Positions 50,603 to 60,418 of a stretch of 64,000 bases of DNA are shown in pieces. Every line of letters begins with the position of its first letter. Within the stretch, counting starts at the first letter, position 1. The notes under the pieces are model-generated. The model saw only the letters and a list, made by a program, of their open reading frames with translations, was not told the origin of the DNA and made no database searches. Source of the stretch: Aequorivita sp. HC6-5 (GTDB lineage Bacteria > Bacteroidota > Bacteroidia > Flavobacteriales > Flavobacteriaceae); the NCBI GenBank assembly GCA_905182755.1, contig CAJJCS010000002.1, forward strand, positions 1 through 64,000. Reading direction: 5' to 3'. The position numbers and the translations under genes were made by a program.

Positions 50603-50639
50603 AAAAAAAAAGGGAAGCCACGTATGGCTTCCCTTTTTT
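50603..50639. terminator. Bidirectional terminator between nrdA and the DUF6503-like gene
   Basis: A 10-bp stem AGGGAAGCCA / TGGCTTCCCT with loop CGTA, flanked by nine A and six T. Confidence 0.9.
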
Positions 50640-50652
50640 ATTTTAGGGTGTT

Positions 50653-51351
50653 TTAATTTAATATATCTGTACCTAAATAGCCGTCATCTTTGTTATAGTA
50701 CCATGCTCTTTCTTTAGGAAATTTAATGCCATTAATGGTTTTAATATCCTTTAATAGGATATACTCACCTGTGTTTTTTCCATCTCCCCCTGGCTCTGCC
50801 TTAAAGAACTGATATATCTCCATGGCATAGGTAGTTGGGTCAAAATAAAATTGCCAAACATCACTTCCTACCTCCTTATCATAGGTTACCCTTAGCATTA
50901 AATACTCCTTGCCTTTAAAATTTTGAGTAACTACAGTTTTTGAAATAATAGTTCCAGGATCTTTGAGTTTCATGGGTAGCCCATACAAATAGGTGTAATA
51001 GTTTTTATACAACTGGGCAGTCTCACAAGGGGTTCTTTTACTGTATGTAGGGATTTCTTTTATAGAAGTTTCACAGGCCTGCTTATCTAGGGTATAGGTG
51101 GTGACAAGGGTATCTCTTTTGGCCGTTATACTGAAATATTCTTGGGGTAAATTAATCTGAATGTTACTATCTCTTGTCTGGCCCTCTGGCATTACCATAG
51201 AAATAGCTAAGGTGCCATTAAAGGTAGGCCATTCTCCAGAAGGATCATGATACGCAATGGCCCTGTCTAGTAGCTCTTCACCGCTGATGTCTTTACAGCT
51301 CACCGAGCAAAACAGAAAACTCAGGCAAATAATAACACCGTATAATTTCAT
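50653..51351 (-). CDS. Lipoprotein of the DUF6503-like type
   Basis: The product has 232 residues with a lipoprotein signal (FLFCSVSC, Cys19). The mature part reads AIAYHDPSGEWPTFNGTLAI near residue 32 and later VWQFYFDPTTYAMEIYQFF and YILLKDIKTINGIKFPKERA. It resembles LolA-like or outer-membrane-lipoprotein-sorting beta folds that Bacteroidota carry as conserved lipoproteins. No function is known. It is transcribed on its own, convergent with nrdA. Confidence 0.7.
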   Translation of the reverse strand: MKLYGVIICLSFLFCSVSCKDISGEELLDRAIAYHDPSGEWPTFNGTLAISMVMPEGQTRDSNIQINLPQEYFSITAKRDTLVTTYTLDKQACETSIKEIPTYSKRTPCETAQLYKNYYTYLYGLPMKLKDPGTIISKTVVTQNFKGKEYLMLRVTYDKEVGSDVWQFYFDPTTYAMEIYQFFKAEPGGDGKNTGEYILLKDIKTINGIKFPKERAWYYNKDDGYLGTDILN

Positions 51352-51401
51352 ACGATAGCTTTTAGAGAGGCAAGGTAGTAAAACCTACATTAGTTTAAGT
51401 A

Positions 51402-52532
51402 TTAAATAAACGCTAGTACATACCCAAGGATAGCTCCAATAATAAGCACCCACATCACAGACACTTTTTTAAACCCAAAAATAAGTACCACACTTACCAC
51501 AGCAATTAAAGCTGCTTGCCAATCTACAAGGGTTTGTTTGCTCATAGTGATAAGCACGGCAAGCATAATGGCAACCGCCGCTACGTTTATACTGTCAAGG
51601 AAATAGCCCAACACCTTAGATTTTCTCATTTTTGGTATCAGTGGGTTTAACAGCCAAACAAACAAAAAAGAGGGCATAAAAATACCGGCAGTTGCAGCAA
51701 TAGCACCCCAAAAACCACCTAGTTGGTAGCCAATAAAAGTGGCTGTTGATAATACAGGACCTGGTGTAAATTGCCCAATACCAATGGCCTCTATGAGCTG
51801 GGTTTGAGATAGTAAGGCGGTAGTTACAAGCTCTGTGTCTAGGTAAGCAAAAAGCACATATCCACTACCGTATAATATACTACCCACTTTCAAGAATTTT
51901 AAAAAGATACCCATCGCGCTTAATTTGGCACCTATTTCTGAGACTATAAAAACCATAAATAGCGGGGCTATGGCAAGAGTGGTAGACTGCATTTTAGATT
52001 TTATCAAGAAATAACACATACCTAGTAAACCCCCAGCAAAAAGTACTAGTACCTGGTCAAGACCCAATAAGCTAGCCGCCAAAAAGAGCGTCCCTAGTAG
52101 GGCAAGCTCCCAATTTTTAACGGCTTTTTTGCCCAGTTTTATAACAGCAGAAGCAATAATGCCTATAACAGCGGGTTGTATCCCTTTTATAAAAGGCTGT
52201 ACCTGGGGCAATGCGCCATACAAGACATATAAATACCCTAGAATTGCTGTTATAAAAACTGCTGGAAAAATAAAGCTAATACCAGCGATAAACAATCCTT
52301 TTTTACCTGCCCGCTGGAAGCCGCAGTGCATGGTCATCTCTGTTGAGTTGGGTCCAGGTATTAGGTTTGTGGCTCCTATAAGATCCAGGTAGTGTTCCCG
52401 TGTCATCCAGGCTCGTTTGGTGACAACCTCGTGCTCCATCATGGCAATATGAGCTGCTGGACCTCCAAAGGCAAACAGGCCGAGTTTAAAAAAAACGGCA
52501 GCAACTTGTTTTAATTTTTGAGTTTCAGACAT
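51402..52532 (-). CDS. chrA: Chromate efflux transporter (CHR family, long form)
   Basis: The product has 376 residues with two homologous membrane halves. Each half starts with the family motif: FFKLGLFAFGGPAAHIAMME with ATNLIPGPNSTEMTMHCGF in the first, LIEAIGIGQFTPGPVLSTAT in the second. Ten or so hydrophobic helices are visible. CHR proteins export chromate, probably by exchange or proton coupling, though many family members have not been tested. It lies alone between the lipoprotein gene and the phosphate-uptake pair. Confidence 0.88.
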   Translation of the reverse strand: MSETQKLKQVAAVFFKLGLFAFGGPAAHIAMMEHEVVTKRAWMTREHYLDLIGATNLIPGPNSTEMTMHCGFQRAGKKGLFIAGISFIFPAVFITAILGYLYVLYGALPQVQPFIKGIQPAVIGIIASAVIKLGKKAVKNWELALLGTLFLAASLLGLDQVLVLFAGGLLGMCYFLIKSKMQSTTLAIAPLFMVFIVSEIGAKLSAMGIFLKFLKVGSILYGSGYVLFAYLDTELVTTALLSQTQLIEAIGIGQFTPGPVLSTATFIGYQLGGFWGAIAATAGIFMPSFLFVWLLNPLIPKMRKSKVLGYFLDSINVAAVAIMLAVLITMSKQTLVDWQAALIAVVSVVLIFGFKKVSVMWVLIIGAILGYVLAFI

Positions 52533-52550
52533 ATCTAACTACTGCTTTAA

Positions 52551-52595
52551 AAATAATAAAAAACCCCACAATTCAAAAGAATATGCGGGGTCTTT
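52551..52595 (-). terminator. Terminator of the phosphate-uptake operon
   Basis: The hairpin ACCCCACAATTC / GAATATGCGGGGT has a run of T on the minus strand. It lies 23 bases past the corrected stop of the Pit gene at 52618. Confidence 0.75.
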
Positions 52596-52617
52596 AAAAC
52601 GTTAATAAAAGAGATAC

Positions 52618-54865
52618 CTACTCTTTTTTATAACTCGTATAATACTCATCCATTAGGTTCATAATACTTGTTACCAAGTCTTTTGTCTCTAGCAGGATGT
52701 TAAAGTATAAAGAAGTGTTTTTTGGACTTTCTTCTTCAGTTCTTGTTCTATCAATCTGGTTGTAATTTTGTCAGAAATAAGTGATATAAGTTCCTGTTTT
52801 CTAGAAAGCACATAACTAATTCTTTCAAACTTACGGCTGTTAAACACCTCTTCAATCTCAACGAGCAACCCATCCAAAGAATCATCAATTTCTTGAAGGT
52901 CTTTAATTTGGTTGAATTTTAATTTTTTGTGATTGTTGTTAATGTGCTTGTAACTCTTCTTAGATATAAAGTCTAAAGACTGTGTCATATCTGTAAGGTA
53001 AGCCAATATGGTAATGTAAAAACTACTACCACGAACACTTGTTTCATCAAGTTTTTAATTAAATAGAAAATGTTATCTCTTAGATCTTCTACTTCTTGAT
53101 CTAGTTTTTCTACTCCCTTTTTACTTTTCTTGAGGGCTTTAACATCTTCTTTGGCCAATCCTTTCAAGACATCTGAGTAGATTTTATTTGTTCTAGAAAC
53201 AACACTTGAGATATTGTCTGCACTCTCTGAAATGATTCCTTGAACCGTGCTACTCTCAGATTTTTTTAATGTTTTTGGGTCTACAGTTGTATTGGTTTTT
53301 TTCTTGTGAGACAAGTAGTTTCTTACAAGTAATAACACAGTAATTAGCAGTAATATAGGAATCATAACCGTTTTATTCCAACTAATTAAATACACCACAG
53401 TACCTGCAGCAACTAAGGCTCCAAATGCAGTGAAGAACCATCCTCCAATAACATTTAACACTCCAGCCACACGGTATACAGCACTTTCTCTACCCCAAGC
53501 TCTATCGGCAAGTGAGGTACCCATGGCAACCATAAAGGTTACATAGGTGGTAGATAGCGGCAATTTCATAGACGTTGCAATAGATATTAGTACTCCTGCT
53601 ACCATTAGATTTACCGAAGCCCTAATCATGTCAAAGGCAGGCGCATCAATACTCTGGTCTTTGGTAAGAAGCTTAGTGTCTGGCTTGGTGAAACTTGCAT
53701 TTATTTTTTCTTGCGTTGCTTTTGGAAGCAAACCACCAATGCTATTAGATAGCCATGAACTCCCTCTTACAATACCTCTAGAGAGCATATTTGGCTGAAA
53801 CTTTTCATGAGTATCATTTTGGCGAGACAAGCTTAGTTCTGTCTCTGCAACGGTTTTAGCTTTTTTGGAAAACCAAAGTGTTGCCACCATAATACCTCCA
53901 GCTATAAATAACAAGAAAGGTTCTGCAGGCATTTTTTTATCTAACACCTCCATGGTAAACTCTGTTGCAGGAATTCCAGATACAGACCAAGCCTCGTATG
54001 AGTGAAATGCCGCCATAGGAACTCCAATGAAGTTTACCAAGTCATTACCTGCAAAGGCCATAGCAATTGCAAAAGTTCCAATTAGGATGATAAATTTGTA
54101 AACACTCACCTTAAAAACATTGGTGATTAGTGCAGAAATTCCAGTCCAAATAACAAAACTAATACTTACAATTATGGGTGTGTTGGTGAATACAAATTCT
54201 TTAAAATCTCCAGGTATGAAACTAGTTCCTTTTAACCCTTTAATAAAGATGAAATAGGTAATTGCTGTTGCTGCAATACCTCCAAATAAGGCTCCTACCC
54301 AAGATGCTTTGTCTTTAAATTTAAATGACAACAACAAGCGGGAAACATATTGTACTAGTGCACCAATAGAAAATGCCACCACAACAGAGAGGAGTATCCC
54401 CAGTATGATCTCTGTGGCCTTGGCTGTATTGATGTAACTTCCAAGGTCTGAAATACTTTGTGTATTAGATTGGGCTATTTTTATTAAAGAGATAACAACC
54501 GCAGCTCCTAATAATTCAAACACAATAGAAACCGTTGTAGAGGTTGGCAGCCCTAGGGTGTTAAAGAAATCTAGCAGCAGGATATCTGTAATCATTACTG
54601 CCATGAAAATAATCATAATCTCATCAAAATAGAATTCTCCAGGAACAAAAATCCCCTTACGAGCTACTTCCATCATTCCACTAGATGACATGGCGCCAAA
54701 GGCAATTCCTAAACTGGCAACAATCATAATAGTTTTAAACGAAATAGCCTTTGAACCAATGGCTGAGTTTAGAAAGTTTACCGCATCGTTACTAACACCA
54801 ACTACCAAATCGGCAATTGCCAGAACAGCTAGTGCCACGACCATTAAAAAATAAATATTATCCAT
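52618..54865 (-). CDS. Inorganic phosphate transporter, Pit family, with C-terminal PhoU-like tail (two frameshifts)
   Basis: The membrane part shows the PiT signatures: ADLVVGVSNDAVNFLNSAIG near residue 20 and LPLSTTYVTFMVAMGTSLAD near 430, with about ten helices. From residue 500 on follows a cytoplasmic helical, PhoU-like tail, the usual long Bacteroidota form of about 750 residues. The frame breaks near 53043 (one C lost in CATCAAG; correct reading NLDETSVRGSSF) and near 52715; the corrected end reads EYYTSYKKE with a stop at 52618. It takes up phosphate with a cation. The phosphate-type porin gene directly upstream (68-base gap) makes a plausible two-gene uptake operon. Confidence 0.88.
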
Positions 54866-54933
54866 AACTTATAGTGTATTATTATAATGCAAATGTCTCC
54901 AATTTGCAGGACTCATTTGTTACCAAATTGTTA

Positions 54934-56136
54934 TTAAAAATGTAAATCGAAACCTGTTCTTACCATGATGTTATCTTGGTCACCATTTTTGGTGCTGTAG
55001 CTAACATCTGCTTGTACTTTTAATTTATGTCCTACCACATATTTAGAAACTCCAAGAGTGTATTGGTCTTGAGGATCTCTAGAGGTAATGTCTTCAAACT
55101 CTAAGGTAGTGTATCTTCCTGTTATCTCTACATTGTTTTTTAATAAATAGCTTAGTTGCATGTTCATGGCGTTTCCAACCCTTACAATATCTCCAGTTTC
55201 TGTGCCATCTGTATTTATGGCAACAGCAGCATCTGCATCACGCATTGCATATTCACCCATAAAAGCAAACCCTTTGTATTTAAACATGGCATCTGCAAAA
55301 AATGTAGTAATGTCTGTTTGGTATAAAGAGCCGTCGTTTAAAAACATATAGCTACCCATGTTACTTCTTGTTTTTACAGCATCTTTATTGTAATCATAGG
55401 TAAGCCCTACCATAAGTTTAGGTGCTTTTTCACGCTTTAAATCTCCCTGAGAATAATCTCCCTTTGATGCAAATTTCCCAAAAGGTAAAAACTCTAAACG
55501 CCCTGTGTATTGCAAGCCGCCTTCATTTCCTTCGGTTATGTTTCTACCTTCACCTTGAGAAACAGCAATTTTCTCACGAATCATAAAGTCTCCAAAGAGT
55601 GTTGCGTGGTGTCTTAGTTGTAGCCCCACATCCCGGTCAATATTAAAATTACTATTAAGTAACGATCGGTTTATAAGCTGCAAGTTTGCAGAAGATACAA
55701 CACGCTCTACGTTTCCTGGCAGCTTTGTTTGTCCTGCCCAAAGTTCAAAATTTTGGAAGAAATTCCACATTACAACGGCATCTAGTATGATGCGTGGTGT
55801 GTTGCGATTAAATTCGCTAGCTCCAGAAACATCTCTGTTAGAAAGGCCAAGCTCAACCTTGTATTTAAATTTTGGGCTGTAGGCAAACCCACTAAACTTT
55901 AAACGGGCTCTTCTGAGTGAAAAGTTTTGAGCTGCATCACCGTAGCTCTCTCCATCATAATCCCACTGAGAGTTAAATCTAGCCTGGATACGGGGTGCAA
56001 ATTTTACACTGTAAGAACTGTCTTTGGCAACAAAGTTAATAAGCCCTTTACCAAATTTTGTATCGGTTATGGTTTGAGCATTTGAGATAGTGTATGCAAA
56101 ACATACAACCACAATAAGTAGGTTACGTAATTTCAT
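54934..56136 (-). CDS. Outer-membrane porin, OprO/OprP (phosphate-selective) type
   Basis: The product has 400 residues with a signal peptide (ending TISNAQ) and beta-barrel sequence throughout. Family marks: VKFAPRIQARFNSQWDYD, NFSLRRARLKFSGF, FELWAGQTKLPGNVERV, INRSLLNSNFNIDRDVGLQL, and a terminal Phe (FDLHF) typical of barrel proteins. OprP-type porins take anionic phosphate across the outer membrane. The gene is just upstream of the Pit transporter on the same strand, which supports phosphate as substrate. Confidence 0.88.
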   Translation of the reverse strand: MKLRNLLIVVVCFAYTISNAQTITDTKFGKGLINFVAKDSSYSVKFAPRIQARFNSQWDYDGESYGDAAQNFSLRRARLKFSGFAYSPKFKYKVELGLSNRDVSGASEFNRNTPRIILDAVVMWNFFQNFELWAGQTKLPGNVERVVSSANLQLINRSLLNSNFNIDRDVGLQLRHHATLFGDFMIREKIAVSQGEGRNITEGNEGGLQYTGRLEFLPFGKFASKGDYSQGDLKREKAPKLMVGLTYDYNKDAVKTRSNMGSYMFLNDGSLYQTDITTFFADAMFKYKGFAFMGEYAMRDADAAVAINTDGTETGDIVRVGNAMNMQLSYLLKNNVEITGRYTTLEFEDITSRDPQDQYTLGVSKYVVGHKLKVQADVSYSTKNGDQDNIMVRTGFDLHF

Positions 56137-56318
56137 TTTGAAAATCTATTTTAGTTTTTGTTGAAAGCAAAAGTCTAAAATAAATACCAACTCTATGTTA
56201 ACAGAAGTTTAAGTTTATGTATTGAGTGGGTTATTATAATGTTAAGAACTCTACACTATGGTAATTGGTTTTGGTTTTGTAAAATGAGTATATTGCTATC
56301 ACCAAAATTTAGTGAGTT

Positions 56319-57662
56319 ATGATGCAATGGGAACAACTACTATCCCTTAAAAAACAAGGGGTAACAAACAAAAGACTACGTATAGAAGAAGACCCAACTC
56401 GTCTGGGTTTTGAGGTAGACTATGACCGTATTATTTTCTCGCAAGCCTTTAGGAGCCTGCAAGATAAAACCCAGGTAATACCCCTGTCACAAACCTCTTT
56501 TGTGCACACTAGATTAACCCATAGCCTTGAGGTTTCTGTGGTAGGTAGGTCTTTAGGACGCACCGTAGGTAAGGCAATACTTGAAAAACACCCGCAATTA
56601 GAGTCTATACACGGCTATCATTTTAATGATTTTGGTGCTATTGTGGCGGCTGCCTCTTTGGCCCATGATATAGGAAACCCTCCTTTTGGTCATAGCGGTG
56701 AGAAGGCCATTGGAGATTATTTCTCCAACGGAAGAGGAAAGCGCTTTAAAGCCTTGCTTAGCGATAAAGAGTACCAAGACCTTGTAGATTTTGAGGGCAA
56801 TGCCAATGGTTTTAAAATACTAACCCAGTCCAAAAACGGATTAGACGGCGGTTTGCGTCTTACTTACGCTACCCTGGGCGCCTTTATGAAGTACCCTAAA
56901 GAATCCTTACCTAAAAAACCGACCGCTCACATTGCAGACAAAAAGTTTGGGGTATTTCAGTCAGAGGTTTCTTTCTTTGAGCAGGTCGCTCAAGAGATAG
57001 GTCTTACCAAACGTGGAGAAAAAGAAGATCTAAGTTACAACCGTCACCCCCTGGCATATTTGGTAGAAGCGGCAGATGATATTTGTTACACAATTATAGA
57101 TTTTGAAGACGGTATCAATCTAGGACTTATAGAAGAAGAGTTTGCCCTAGAATATCTTATTGCACTGGTTAAGCATACCATAGACACAACAAAGTACCAC
57201 AAATTAAGTGACAGTAAAGATAGGTTAACCTACCTAAGGTCTATGGCCATTGGGGTTCTTATACAAGAGGCTGCACAACTATTTTTGGCAAATGAAGAGG
57301 CTATTTTGGCAGGAACCTTCACAGGATCTCTCTTAGACAACAGTAAATATAAGGCACAAATAAATGACATTATTAAAATTTCGGTAACCAATGTGTATCA
57401 AAGCCAAGAGGTTATTGAAAAAGAAATAGCCGGCTATAAAATACTATCTGAGCTGCTAGACACCTTTACCACTGCCGTAGAAAACTATCACACCAGTGGA
57501 GAGTTGCGCCACTATGATGCGCTTATTTTGACCCACTTTGACGCCTCTATTAAACAGCCGCAATCTGTCTATCAATATGTAATGGCATGTTGTAGTTTGG
57601 TTTCAAGATTAACAGATGGTAATGCATTGCAAATATTTCAAAAAATAAACGGAAAAATATAA
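56319..57662 (+). CDS. dgt: Deoxyguanosinetriphosphate triphosphohydrolase (dGTPase)
   Basis: The product has 447 residues with the HD-domain metal site: THSLEVS (His), LAHDIGNPPFGHSGE (His-Asp) and a later Asp in EAADDICYTIIDFEDG. The opening DPTRLGFEVDYDRIIFSQAF and RSLQDKTQV is typical of the family. It splits dGTP into deoxyguanosine and triphosphate and so controls dNTP pools. Two ATG codons lie side by side at 56319 and 56322; either may be used. No frame break is present. Confidence 0.9.
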   Translation: MMQWEQLLSLKKQGVTNKRLRIEEDPTRLGFEVDYDRIIFSQAFRSLQDKTQVIPLSQTSFVHTRLTHSLEVSVVGRSLGRTVGKAILEKHPQLESIHGYHFNDFGAIVAAASLAHDIGNPPFGHSGEKAIGDYFSNGRGKRFKALLSDKEYQDLVDFEGNANGFKILTQSKNGLDGGLRLTYATLGAFMKYPKESLPKKPTAHIADKKFGVFQSEVSFFEQVAQEIGLTKRGEKEDLSYNRHPLAYLVEAADDICYTIIDFEDGINLGLIEEEFALEYLIALVKHTIDTTKYHKLSDSKDRLTYLRSMAIGVLIQEAAQLFLANEEAILAGTFTGSLLDNSKYKAQINDIIKISVTNVYQSQEVIEKEIAGYKILSELLDTFTTAVENYHTSGELRHYDALILTHFDASIKQPQSVYQYVMACCSLVSRLTDGNALQIFQKINGKI

Positions 57663-57726
57663 GGAGTTTTTTTCTGTTAATTCTGTTAAAAATGTTAATT
57701 CCTCTTTTTTGTTCGAGTTGTGTGCG

Positions 57727-57734
57727 TAGCTTTG
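57727..57734 (+). promoter_or_regulatory. Candidate -7 box of the M36 peptidase gene
   Basis: TAGCTTTG fits TANNTTTG, 23 bases before ATG 57758. TTTG at 57708-57711 is 15 bases upstream, somewhat short for a -33 element. Confidence 0.45.
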
Positions 57735-57757
57735 AAAAAAAAAATTAGCATCCTATT

Positions 57758-60361
57758 ATGAAAAAGTACGCATTCTTATTTTTGTTATGTACCATTGGGT
57801 TTAGTAATGCTCAAGACAATCAAGCCATCCTAGAAAACCATTTCAACACCAATAGAGCCCAATTGGGTCTCTCTCAAGAAGATGTTAGTGATTTTAAGGT
57901 AGAATCTTCAACATACTCTAAGAGTATGAGAATAGATAATGTGTACGTCTCTCAGCGTATATCTGGCATTGAAGTATTTAACTCAACTTCGGTTTTTGGA
58001 ATTAAAAATGGTGTTGTAGTTTCTTCAAAAATGGGTTTTATACCAAACACAGCACAGAAAATTAATACCACAACTCCAGTAATTTCTGCTCAAAACGCAA
58101 TTGTTAAAGCAGCTACAGCTATTGGAATAAGCGCTCCAACAGCACTAGAGATTCTAGAGACCACAGCGCCCAATAGTTTTGTTTTTAATACCGGATCAAT
58201 CTCTTTAAATAACATACCTGTTTCACTGGTATTTCAACCAATGCAGGACGGCACACTTAATCTTGCCTGGGATATCAGTATCTATTTGCTAGACGCTTCT
58301 CATTATTACTCTATGAGAATAGACGCCATTACAGGCGCTTTACTCTCCAGTAATGACTGGGTAACTAGTTGTGATTTTGGTAAGCCAACTCACAATCATC
58401 TTCCAAATACCAATACCGCAGCAGCTTTTTACATAAACCAGAAAACACAGTTTCTTTCAATGCACAAGACGGGGTAAGTTACAGAGTATTTCCTGTACCC
58501 TTTGAAAGCCCTAACCACGGTGAGTGATGCGTTAGTACTTGACCCTGCAAACCAAGATGCTTCTCCTTTTGGATGGCATGATACCAATGGCGCTCCAGGA
58601 CCAGAATATACTATTACAAGAGGTAATAATGTAATTGCCAGAGATGACATAGATAACAACAACTCTGGAGGCGTTTCTCCAGATGGAGGCGCTTCATTGA
58701 CCTTTGATTTTCCTTTTAATTTCAATGCAGATCCTGCAGAAATGTTACCAGCAGCAACCACCAATTTATTTTATTGGAACAACATCATGCATGATGTGTA
58801 TTACCAATATGGTTTTGATGAAGCTAGTGGTAATTTTCAAGATAACAACTACGGAAATGGCGGCACCAGCGGAGACTTTGTAGATGCTCAAGCTCAAGAT
58901 GGAGGTGGTACTAACAATGCAAATTTTTCTTCACCACCAGATGGTAATAATCCAAGAATGCAGATGTATTTATGGAATGCACCAGCGGGTAATGCATTAA
59001 CTATTGACGGTTCTCTTGCAGGTGATTACCTTGGTGTTGCTGCCAATTTTGGAGCTCCACTTCCAGAAGACACTCCTATTGTAGGACAATTGGCTTTAAC
59101 CCTTGATGATGACCAAGGAGCCTCTGAAGACCCTTATGATGCTTGTGATGACCTATTAAATGGGGCAGATATAAACGGGAGTATTGCCGTAATAAGAAGA
59201 GGAGAGTGTCAATTTGGATTTAAGATATTGGCTGCCCAAAACCAGGGAGCTATTGCTGTTATTATCATTAACAATGTGCCAGGAGCACCAATAACTATGG
59301 CTCCAGGAGAAGTAGGAGACCAAGTTACTATAACAGCTATTATGATTTCACAGGCAGACGGAGATGCTATCATTGCAGCATTACTTGCTGGAGAGCAGAT
59401 TGAAGGTTCTTTATTAAATAATACCGCCTACCAGCTAGATGGTGATGTAGATAATGGAATTATAGCTCATGAATACGGTCATGGAATTTCCACTAGGCTT
59501 ACCGGTGGGAGATTTAATTCAGGCTGTTTGCAAAACGATGAGCAAATGGGCGAGGGCTGGAGTGATTGGTTTGGCCTTATGCTAACACAACAGCCGGGAG
59601 ATCAACCACAGGATATTCGTGGTATTGGTACTTATGCAACCGGCCAAGCTACAGACGGTGGTGGTATTAGAGAGGCTCCTTACAGTACAGATTTTTCCAT
59701 CAATAATTACACCTACCAAGATACAGATGGGAATGTTTCTGTTCCTCATGGTGTTGGTTTTGTTTGGGCAACCATGTTATGGGAAATGACCTGGGATTTA
59801 ATAAACCAATATGGTTTTGATCCAGATTTATACAATGGTACAGGAGGAAATAACATTGCTATGCAATTGGTATTAGACGGTCTTAAACTACAGCCTTGTA
59901 ATCCAGGTTTTGAATCTGGTAGAGATGCTATACTAGAGGCAGATATGCTGGCAAACGGTGGTGCAAATCAATGTTTAATCTGGGAGGCATTTGCTCGCAG
60001 AGGATTAGGATTGTCTGCGTCTCAAGGTAGCGCTAATAGCCTAAATGATCAAACAGAGGCCTTTGATGTTCCACAAACACCAAATTGTCTTTTAGCCTCT
60101 ACAGATAGAGCCCTTCTAGATAGTGGTATTATTTTATACCCAAACCCTGCAAACCAAACTGTAAATATTAGTGTTACGCAGGCATCTGGAAATGCAAACG
60201 TATCTATTTTTGATATAAACGGTAGATTGATAATCACTAAAGAAATTTCACTTGACACCACAACTAGTTTGGATGTAAGTCAAGTCACATCTGGAGTATA
60301 TCTAGTTCAAGTTACAGCACAGGAAGGTTTTATAAAAACAACCAAACTCATTATACAGTAA
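57758..60361 (+). CDS. Secreted M36 (fungalysin-type) metallopeptidase with PA domain and T9SS sorting domain (frameshifted)
   Basis: Signal peptide (ending FSNAQ), an FTP-type propeptide (residues about 20-230), then the M36 domain: NLFYWNNIMHDVYYQYGF and zinc site IAHEYGHGIS with the third ligand in EGWSDWFGLML. A PA domain is inserted before the zinc site (NGSIAVIRRGECQFGFKILA). The C-terminus is a sorting domain (LYPNPANQTVNIS ... GVYLVQVTAQEG). Breaks near 58440 and 58500 separate the propeptide from the catalytic part; the corrected length is about 867 residues. It is an extracellular protein-degrading enzyme, probably nutritional. It is transcribed alone. Confidence 0.88.
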
Positions 60362-60370
60362 GCTAGTACT

Positions 60371-60418
60371 CACATAAAAAAAGAGGCCCTTGATAAAAAG
60401 GCCTCTTTTTTTATGTGC
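60371..60418. terminator. Strong bidirectional terminator between M36 gene and dxs
   Basis: An 18-bp stem CACATAAAAAAAGAGGCC / GGCCTCTTTTTTTATGTG. It serves both convergent genes and includes the dxs stop codon. Confidence 0.9.

Noticed and set aside
52689-53006. Separate 105-residue gene after the Pit transporter
   Set aside because: Correcting one lost base near 53043 and one near 52715 makes it the C-terminal tail of the same transporter, as is usual in Bacteroidota.
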